Source: Corylus avellana
Taxonomy: Eukaryota; Streptophyta; Magnoliopsida; Fagales; Betulaceae
Reading direction: 5' to 3'
NCBI RefSeq assembly: GCF_901000735.1
Contig: NC_081543.1
Location: forward strand, 15,031,574 to 15,095,573
DNA length: 64,000 nucleotides
The notes under the pieces were generated by a model. That model saw only the letters and a list, made by a program, of their open reading frames with translations, did not search any database and was not told where the DNA came from. Within the stretch, counting starts at the first letter, position 1. Every line of letters begins with the position of its first letter. Position numbers and translations under genes: made by a program. Positions 56,701 through 64,000 of the stretch are shown one piece after another.

Positions 56701-59700
56701 CTTTTTTTTTTTTTTTTTTTCACGCATTATTTTCATAATTATTTGGTTATCCTTGCCCTTTCATATACGATCGCTAGTCAGCTGTGATATTTATTTTGCA
56801 GTTGCTTTTGATGAGGATTTTGAAGGTGAATTGGCAGACAATTTTGATGCAAGGTCTGAAGTGTCATTATTGGCAAAAAGCACTAGCCCTGAGTTGACTG
56901 AAGTAAGCTATCTAATATGAATAATGCTACACACACTTCCATTTTTTTCACTCCCACTCTCACACACCCTTAGGTGGCTACCACTCTCACTGTGGGATCA
57001 AAATCCAATTATATTCTATCCCAAATCCAATGATGAGAGTGGGTGCCACCTAAGGGTGTATGAGAGTAGGAGTGAGTGAAATGGGAGTATGTCTAGCATT
57101 ATTCATCTAATATATAAAGCTTATGTGGTTATTTGACACAATTCGTTACATGTTGAGTACATAGTTGCTTTGGGACAAGTGGGAGATGTTATGAAAAACT
57201 TCATCTTCAGCTAAGCGAGAGAGTCTTCTGGATAGGCAAAATAAAAACTAAGAAGTGACCCTTTTCTTACCATATATGTATGTATATATATATATATATG
57301 GGCCATGCTTAAGGCATAGAGATAGAAATTTATATTTGGTTACAATTTGTGGAAGACTTCTATAAAAAAATTATTTTGTTGTTGTTGTCTTAAGTGGGAT
57401 GTAGCATTATTCTAAGAAGAGGCAGGCTATTCAACTTGGAAATGAGGCATGTTCAAATAGTTCTCTTGTTGTGGGGGGGCGGGGTGGGGGTGACTTTGTT
57501 TAATGCAAGACTTAATCAAGTGATTTAGTCTATTTCAAAAAATCTTCTCTCAATTGTCCAAATTTGTTTACTAATGTAGAACACGTTCTTCATGGGTAAG
57601 AATGTGAAACATGAGCCTCTTCCTTCTCTACTCAGTCTTGGCTTCATGTATATGTATCTATTGGTGGTTCATTCTTGCTTGGATGGTTTCTTATATGGTG
57701 CCTCAATCAATTCTTAATTTGGCTACTCCTTGAGAAAGACCAAGTATTCTTGCAATCAATCTATGGTCTAGCTTAATTATGTGTTACTTTTTATCCTAGT
57801 GGCATTAATCAAAAGACAATTTATCAATGAGTTCTCTTTAGTTAGTTTTGCTTCTCCTGGTGGATTAGCGCACAAAAATGGCTTTTGGTTTCCCGTTACT
57901 AATAGCTAAACTTAGGCGTTATCTGGAAAACATGGCGACTGCTTGCTCAATGGTTCATTGCTCATGGTTTGCTAATGCTGTTAGTTACATATTGCAAGTA
58001 CTTAATTATCAAGTTTAGATTACATTATAGAACTATTCATATTTGCAATATAACTTGGTAGTTTCTCTTGTCAGGCATTTATCAACACGGAGTTGTATGG
58101 ACGTGTTTCGGTTGCTGTTCTGTTTTACAAGCTAGCTGACTTGGCTGATATGGTGGGATCGAAGAATGAAACTGAAGATTGCCATGCTGCTTTGGAGTCA
58201 GGAAAATTATTTTTGCAGGAGCTTCTTGATTCTGCGGTAGCTTTTTCATTATGCTGTATTATCCTTTTTGATTGGCGTCAAAGTTTCAAATTCTCGCCCA
58301 AAGGCTAAATGTTTTTGACTGAAATGATAAAAATTACAAAAGTATAGCAGTGTGTTATATATTTGCATATTGGAATTGCTAAGGTTTTGTGTTGTCTAAC
58401 CTTCCATAATTTTGTAATCATGAATCTTCTCAGTCTCTTAGAAATATTATTTATAAAGCTAAATTATATTTTTGAACTTTGCCTCTATTTTTATTATGGT
58501 CAATGTTTGACACTTAGGTCTATCAATTTAGGAAATGCAAAATGACCATTTTGCCACTGTAACATGGTCAAAGATTGGATCCTTGATATCAAAGGAATGG
58601 AAGATATTGCTAGCGTTGCCTCTTCCAGTGTCTTGTGGTTTCTTCCCATCTATATGGCAATATATGTAGATTAGGAGGTGCATCACTTAGCACGTGGCTT
58701 AAATTGTTTTTGTGATCTTAATTAGTCAACAACTCTTGACTTTTGATTTTCATTATTGGTGGTGTTTCATATCTTCTGTAGGCTAGCATCCCTTTACATG
58801 ATATAGCAAGTGCAAGTACTATTTCAGACATGTCCACTGAAGATTGTATACTTTTTTATTTATCCTATCTGAGGATACAAATGGTGTTGCCTCTTAAATA
58901 GGTATATTGGGTGATGGAATTCGAACATGAAATATTATTTTCATGTGACCAAATCAAGATTAGGAGTTATTAGACAGTTGGCAGATCTTCTGGTGTGTTG
59001 GAAAGGAAGGGTCATTCGGAATGATGCCAATTTTGTATGGAATATAATCCCTTCCTTTTTAATGTGGCATTTAGAGAGAAAAGAATGCTCGAAGCTTTGA
59101 TGATTGCAAGAAGAAGAACTTGGATCTACAACTTTGTTTTTTTAGAAGGTTTATGGTTCATTCCTTCTATGAAGCTTGATAGGAACTAGAGGTCTGAAGG
59201 TTCCTTAGACGAGTATCTGGTGTATAAAGATCCTAAAAAGGGTTCAACCCCATTATTTGCTCTACTTATTGGGCATTAACACACATATTTTTATTATGGT
59301 TTTGAGAGCCTAGTGGTAACCCATTGAGTTGAGGTTAGCATTAGAAGGTTTAGGTTCTAGGATTGAAAGCAGTTAGTTTTTTGACAATCTTGTGACTCTG
59401 GTAGTTTACATTTTTATGAGATGTACTAGGAGATTTATTTTGATTATTTCTTATGTTTTTAAACATTCAATATTTAATTTTGTTGAAGGATGGGATCAAA
59501 TTTTGTAGTTGGAGGCGGAGCCAACTCTTCTCTTGGTAAAACATTAGGTCGGACGAAACTATCCTCCACATTGTTGCACTATGAAAACTACCAAGTGCTC
59601 TCCAATAGGCAAAGAGGTCTCCACTCGTCTAGGCATGACCTAGTCTAACCCAAAAAGACTAAAAATAGTCTTCCATAAGGCACTAGCAAACTCATCAGTA

Positions 59701-62700
59701 TCATATGTCGCTTCCTTAGGTTATCCATAGTGGATCTTCCCCAAAGCGGCTGACCAACCAGAAAACATCACTCTCAAATGAACCTTATTCCGCCAAATAC
59801 TCCCCCATGGGAAAGGAGTACTATCATGAGGAGTTAGGACATTATAGAACAATTTGACATCGAGCAATCTCTTGGAAGAGGCCCAACAAATCTTGTCTTC
59901 ACTACCCATTTCAGTCTGAAGGAGTACAACAAATTGAAAAATGGGGTAAAGAAATCCACCTCCTAGTCATGACAGAGTCACTAGAAAACTCCAAATGATC
60001 TGCCACAAAAGCATCCTTTAAATAAGCAATGCTGAATAATTCTGAAAAAGCTACCTTAAGGGTCTGATCACCACACCACGCGTCATTCTAAAATCTGATC
60101 ATAGAGCTGTCGCCCACCTCAAATCTAGTATGCGTAGAAATTTTCACCAACTCCTCCTGATAATTTTCCATACCACCCCATATGATCCGTGTATGCTACC
60201 CATGTAGGGTTACACCTTCTCTTTGGGCTTTTTTCCATTACATGGTTCCTCAGAAAAAAAAAAAAAACAGATACAATTTAATCCTCAATGGTCATTGGTT
60301 TTATGACTTTGTTTTACTTTCCCTAGTTGCATATATGTCTTAGGCTCAATTACGACTGATACTCTAAGCACTCAGCTACAGTAAAGTATGGATAGATTGA
60401 TATGGGTTCTTTTTGTCACTTTTGGGGTGTTTTCATCTCACTTTTCCAATGCGTATCAGTTTCCTTTTACAGAAAAGCACATATCTATTATTATGGCATT
60501 GTAGTGTTGATCATTTATTAATGTAGGTAAATGACAAGGACCTTGCGAAGGATTTGTATAAAAAGTACAGTGCGGTGAGCATCCTTTTCCTTTTAACTCA
60601 TTAGAATCGGGAGTTTAGTTAAAAAAAAAAAAAAAATAGAATAGGGAGTTGAGAATTATTCAGAGCTTGAATGGTAAAACTTGCAAAATCCTTCAATATT
60701 TTATGAGAAATATACCGAAATTCATTTTATCACTTGAGCAGAAAATTAATGGAGGATATGGGAATTTTACATTCAGAAGTTTTGCATAGTTGAATCAGTT
60801 CACATACCATTGATTATAAGTTCTACTTATGTTTATATTTCTTTGCTATACTTATGAAATATCGTTTTTACTTCTACTTTTGACAGATCCACAGGCGCAA
60901 AATACGTGCTTGGCAGATGATATGCGTCTTATCACGATTTGCTCGTCAAGACATAGTTGGGCATGTTACACGAAGCTTGCATATATCCCTCAGTGTGAGT
61001 AAATTTTTGCTTAACAAAATTTTCTTGTTCTCTCCTTTAAATAATTTGCTTTTTTCTTTTGCTTAAAAAAAAAAAGAAAAATTAGCCTTTCTTGAGGAAG
61101 AACCATTTCAATTTTTAGTCACTTGGAATCTAGACTCCCAAGCATCACATTCTTGGGGATAACACCACATAATTGTAATTGTAATCCCCTAGAATGCAAT
61201 TACAATGGAGTGAGGAGGAGGAAACCTTGTTGATATATGTTAAGCATAATGTTAATTACATATCTTATAAAAAAATGTTAATTACATATCCAACCTTTGG
61301 TGGGTGCTACAATGCTCATGCACAATTGAGTATGTTGAATTTCTATACTGTAATAATTTGCCTCTATTCTCGTTTTGATTTCTGCAGAGAAACAACTTAC
61401 CTGCTGTCCGCCAATACCTGGAGACATTTGCAATAAATATTTACTTGAAGTTTCCATCGTTGGTAAGGATAGTTTTATTGAATTTACAGGGCAAATACAG
61501 CCAGCCGTTTTTATGGTTGTTCAGTTTTGACTTGGAAAGATTTTTGCTCGGTAAGTTGACTCACATACCCCACAGGATTAGAAGTCACACCCTCTCACTC
61601 ACCTCCTCATGTTTGAGGGGGTGGAAGTGCCTGTTGGACTACAGCCCATTGGCCAGTTTTGACTTGGAATATTAAGAAAGTTTGCGTCAGTTTTGACATT
61701 AATAATAATAGAACAGAGGAAACACATAAATTATCTTACCATACCTGAACAATTTTACAATCTGGCTTAACCAGGTTTACACAACTCCGCAGTCCAACCT
61801 AACTGGGTTTTTTCTTGTTGCTTTTATGGAGGTAGAGTTGGATTGCTTTGAGTAGGTAGTTGGTTCAACTCTTAGGATAATGTTTGGCATTCACACACTT
61901 AAATTGAAGCGGTGAAGTGCTAGAATGATAACTGTGAAGCTAGTGGAGTGGTTTGTTTTGACATAGGTTTTATAGTCTATCATGTAATGGGGACACTCTA
62001 TCTCAGTTCTCATAGTTATTACCACAACAATGCGTAATTTTTGTTTGTTTGTTTGATAAGTAATGCAAATTCATTCAAAGCCAAGAGGAGTGCAACTTTA
62101 ATTAGTACACAGTAAATATACAAAGATAACCCCCAAGTGTAGGAAAAGAAGAACAAAACTTCAGAACTCAGAAAAATTAGAAATATACAAACCACTCTGT
62201 GCTACTCTCCATGTATAAAGGGATTGGAACATCATCTTTTTCAACTCTAACATCATAGTCTCACGATCTTCAAAGCTCCTTATGTTCAGCTCTCTCCAAA
62301 TACCCCATATTAAATACAAAGGAGCCAACCTCCACTTTTTCAAAACAGGATGGTGTCCCAATTGTTCCCTCCAACTTGCCAACAACTCGCTCACCCTACG
62401 AGGCATAACCCATGCAACTCCGTGTGAGTGCCATCTTTTAACAATTTGTGTCTATGACTTGACCTATGGCTGTGACTCTCATGCCTGCTTGGATTCCGGA
62501 GTTTTGTTCTTATGTGGTTTTATCGACAATTTTTGGGGCACGTCTAGTTATTATTACCACTGCTTGTAGCTTCTCACATTAATTCTTATATTTTGCTTAA
62601 ATGACAGGTGGGGGAGCAATTAGTTCCTATATTACGAGATTATGACATGAGGCCTCAGGTAAATATTGTGCTGGAATGTTCTGTTCTCGATCATAAAGCA

Positions 62701-64000
62701 AAATTTCCTTTGCCAGTTTATATGGTTGGATGGCCTAATCTACCTTTTCTGACCTTCATTCCTTGAGTGTAATCTTTATCTCTTTCCTTTTCTTTTTATT
62801 TGATTCTCTCTTGTATAGTTCTTATGTACTTTGGTTGCAATCCTGATTTGTTCTTGGTAAATTTATTTATAAATTTTTTTTTCTATAAAGGAAATAAAAT
62901 GGCCAACAAGTCTAATATTAGGAGACAAATCAGAAACTCAGCCTTCTACAATACATCCAGCCCCCTCTTAAGGCTTTTCTTTGGATATTAAATAGTTTGT
63001 AGGGAAAAAAGTCTTCCTTAAAGTTCTCTACAATTATGATGCTTTGAATGGGTAAGTTGTGCCATCTGACTGTTTACAGTATGGACATACGATGCCTTTC
63101 CTTTGTTTTTCCATTTTTGTTCTTCAGGTCAAGGAGAGTCTGTGAAAGGATAATTGTATGGGAAAGTGATGCCAACAAAGTTCTAAAGGCAATTTTGAGC
63201 ATAAACTGTATGGTCATGAATGTAATATTCTGAGTGGTTGAACGGTAGTAGGCTGCATCATAATGACCTCCAGATATGGCTTAAACTCGGATCAATCAAT
63301 TTTTAATCCCAACAGTTTGGAGTTGGGTACATACTATAAATGGATAGTGTATGCATGTTTTTTTATTTTATCCTTTGATTGCATACTTTATTAGATACTT
63401 CATTTTGCAATTAAAATATTGAAGAAAATGAGTTAGCAGCATTGATTTTTAGAATGATATGTGCTGGGTTTGTTTTATTCAATTATGGTTTTCTGCTCTG
63501 ATTGGAACAGACCATCAATCCTGGAAAATTGTTTTTTCAATTCTTGTTCTATACTTATAATCATATTATAATATAAAAATTGTGGGCTGACCTGCCACTG
63601 TCTTTGCTAGAAGTTCACTAATTGCATGATATGTGGTAGTCCACATATATTGTAGTACTCCGCATTGCTGTGTAACTTTGGTCATCAAATGCAGGCGCTC
63701 TCTTCTTATGTATTTATAGCAGCTAATGTCATCCTCCACGCATCTGAAGCCAGGCATTTGAATGAGTTACTTCCTCCTATAGTTCCATTTTTAACGTCAC
63801 ATCATCACAGCTTACGTGGTTTCACCCAGGTCAGTGCTGATAAACCCTGTAGTTTTACATGCTTTCTAATTTATTTTTTTTCTCATTTATATGAGTCATG
63901 TTCTTTATTCTTTTTTGGTAGTTGCTAGTGTACCAAGTTATTTGCAAACTGTTTCCTACATCGGATTCTGGAGCGTCTCAGATAATACCTTTAGAGAAAA
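38065..64000 (+). CDS. TARBP1: TARBP1/Trm3-like SpoU tRNA ribose 2'-O-methyltransferase, exons 1-28, 3' end off the edge
   Basis: Exons: 38065-38241, 38670-38763, 39304-39398, 39511-40019, 40138-40348, 40449-40760, 43396-43546, 43648-43785, 46163-46244, 47691-47965, 48083-48196, 48578-48840, 50713-50961, 51064-51219, 52052-52189, 52295-52537, 52999-53126, 54029-54149, 56279-56440, 56538-56685, 56802-56902, 58075-58236, 60527-60574, 60887-60994, 61388-61462, 62608-62658, 63695-63829, 63922-64000+. All borders are GT/AG, phases agree, and about 1,508 codons have no stop. The product starts MSAIKSESMDSLMASL and is a long alpha-helical scaffold. Typical stretches are WLSILWERGFCHDNPLVRCL, RTIRLAALHLTGLWLSNPRT, AFINTELYGRVSVAVLFYKL and RRKIRAWQMICVLSRFARQD. 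These match the N-terminal region of plant homologues of human TARBP1 and yeast Trm3, which methylate G18 of tRNA; plant proteins are about 1,850 residues, so the SAM-binding SpoU domain (about 340 residues) should lie beyond the window. The start is the first ATG in frame. Long introns (2.6 kb, 2.4 kb, 2.1 kb) are full of transposon debris. Confidence 0.88.
42089..42164 (+). mobile_element. LINE 3' tail fragment in intron 6
   Basis: TTTTGTATATTTCCTGTGTA, GGGGCGCCTTACGCTTTTAA and TATTTCGATTACTAATA followed by an A-run: the 3' end of a plant L1 LINE, 5'-truncated to under 100 bp. The same tail is seen at 49301. Confidence 0.65.
45112..45561 (-). repeat. Exact 225-bp tandem duplication within intron 8
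   Basis: 45112-45336 and 45337-45561 appear identical by eye. Each unit contains one TRIM LTR (45223-45299 and 45448-45524) plus the polypurine tract and flanking host DNA. Perfect identity means a very recent event or an assembly artefact. Confidence 0.8.
45448..45944 (-). mobile_element. TRIM: miniature LTR retrotransposon with ~75-bp LTRs
   Basis: On the minus strand the 5' LTR (45944-45872) ends GTAATTTAACA and is followed at once by TGGTATCAAAGC (45871-45860), a near match to the initiator-tRNA-Met primer-binding site TGGTATCAGAGC. Internally there are further degenerate LTR/PBS-like segments (GATATCATG.., GATACCATG.. at about 45650-45700). A polypurine tract GTGAGGGGGAG (45535-45525) then precedes the 3' LTR, which starts TGTTAAAGGATTAAT (45524). 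No coding capacity. Size is about 0.5 kb. It lies in intron 8 of the TARBP1-like gene. Confidence 0.72.
48411..48473 (+). mobile_element. LINE 3' tail fragment in intron 11
   Basis: GTTGTATACTCCCTGTGTAC, CATTTGCGCTTAATTAATGA: a diverged version of the LINE 3' end seen at 42089 and 49301. Confidence 0.5.
49301..49380 (+). mobile_element. LINE 3' tail fragment in intron 12
   Basis: TTGTATACTTCCTGTATACA, GGTGCCTTACACGTTTAATT, ATATTTCGATTACTTATAAA followed by an A-rich tail. Clearly the same family as 42089-42164. Confidence 0.65.
49524..49895. mobile_element. 372-bp Tourist/PIF-Harbinger-like MITE in intron 12
   Basis: Termini GAGCACTAGCAGTAGCTTTC and GGGAGCTACTGCTAGTGCTC are inverted, flanked by the trinucleotide TTA on both sides (49521-49523, 49896-49898), the target size of PIF/Harbinger elements. 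Inside, a roughly 70-bp segment (CATTTAAATATT(C/T)TTTCAAAT, AATGTTAG(G/A)GGAAAG) is duplicated at about 49637 and 49692. No coding capacity. Confidence 0.82.
51511..51588 (+). mobile_element. LINE 3' tail fragment in intron 14
   Basis: CTTTTTGTATACTCCCCCGT, TTCTTAAGGTATCTCCTC, TATTACCTATTAAAGAAAAG: another LINE-type 3' end, more diverged than the others. Confidence 0.5.
53709..53746 (+). repeat. (CT)n microsatellite in intron 17
   Basis: Uninterrupted CT dinucleotides. Other simple repeats in the window are (GA)n at about 650, (CT)n at about 56094-56112 and (AT)n at about 57276-57300. Confidence 0.8.
54537..55740 (-). mobile_element. Probable LINE-derived fragment, antisense in intron 18
   Basis: This stretch is more GC-rich than the surrounding intron and carries a minus-strand open frame (55208-54885, rich in Trp and Cys) without a recognised domain, plus a poly(T/A) end near 55640. 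Base composition and an abrupt change at about 54537 and 55740 suggest an insertion, perhaps a LINE ORF1/linker segment. I could not recognise a diagnostic motif. Confidence 0.3.
56919..57104. mobile_element. 186-bp foldback MITE in intron 21 with 9-bp TSD
   Basis: Perfect target duplications ATCTAATAT (56910-56918, 57105-57113). Arms start GAATAATGCTA and mirror through CTCCCATTTCACTC/TCTCACACACCCTTAGGTGG to a short AT loop. The 9-bp duplication points to Mutator-like mobilisation. It lies only about 15 bp from the exon 21 donor. Confidence 0.85.
59520..60260 (-). mobile_element. Degenerate LINE fragment (zf-RVT region), antisense in intron 22
   Basis: The minus strand reads FEVGDSSMIRFQNDAWCGDQ (about 60130-60070), HLEFSSDSVMTRRWIS, then across a stop KLFYNVLTPHDSTPFPWGSI, WRNKVHLRVMFSGWSAALGK (59850-59730). 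This is the linker plus zf-RVT region of plant L1 ORF2 proteins. Stops and frame changes make it dead. Confidence 0.8.
62047..62420 (-). mobile_element. LINE 3' terminal fragment, antisense in intron 25
   Basis: The open frame 62406-62164 reads MPRRVSELLASWREQLGHHP, WRLAPLYLIWGIWRELNIRS, FEDRETMMLELKKMMFQSLY, the C-terminal end of plant L1-type ORF2 proteins lacking RNase H. It is followed by a 3' end with a (TTTG)n-type tail on the plus strand at 62041-62053. Severely 5'-truncated insertion. Confidence 0.8.

Overview
The window is nuclear DNA of a flowering plant, most likely a woody eudicot. It has spliced genes with GT/AG introns, AT-rich intergenic DNA, plant-type L1 retrotransposons with a C-terminal RNase H, CACTA and Mutator-like DNA transposons, a TRIM, many MITEs and plant-specific gene families. 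I cannot name the species from sequence alone. There is no bacterial-type gene organisation, CRISPR array or rRNA/tRNA gene that I can see.

Two host genes bracket a transposon-filled middle. At the left, on the minus strand, is the 5' half of a ureidoglycine aminohydrolase gene (UGLYAH, purine/ureide nitrogen recycling): four coding exons between 3367 and 1859, with the rest off the left edge. At the right, on the plus strand, is a large gene for the plant TARBP1/Trm3-type SpoU tRNA ribose methyltransferase. I assembled 28 in-phase exons from 38065 to the right edge, about 1,508 codons with no stop; the catalytic C-terminus lies beyond the window.

The 34 kb between them is nested accessory DNA. 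From left to right: a GC-rich inverted-repeat element (about 4000-4785); a non-autonomous retroposon copy (5580-6342); segmental duplication copy A (about 6841-9537), which carries a Pack-MULE with a DUF295/F-box gene fragment and a dead cysteine-rich secreted-protein gene; a second retroposon copy (10187-11012); several foldback MITEs; a non-autonomous CACTA element (15075-25358) holding a full-length but dead L1 LINE (17725-25043), which itself holds a solo LTR (20151-21542); segmental duplication copy B (about 25533-28421) with a second dead copy of the secreted-protein gene and a third retroposon; a fourth retroposon (28782-30000); three 252-bp tandem repeats (31009-31764); and a second, 5'-truncated L1 LINE on the minus strand (32240-37691) holding another solo LTR of the same family (33252-34579).

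Many insertions can be ordered because target-site duplications and, for several, the uninterrupted sister sequence are present in the same window. The long introns of the methyltransferase gene hold a TRIM cluster, two MITEs with clear target duplications, four short LINE 3' tails on the sense strand and three LINE-derived fragments on the antisense strand. The only genes likely to be functional are the two host genes; everything else coding-like is transposon-derived or broken.
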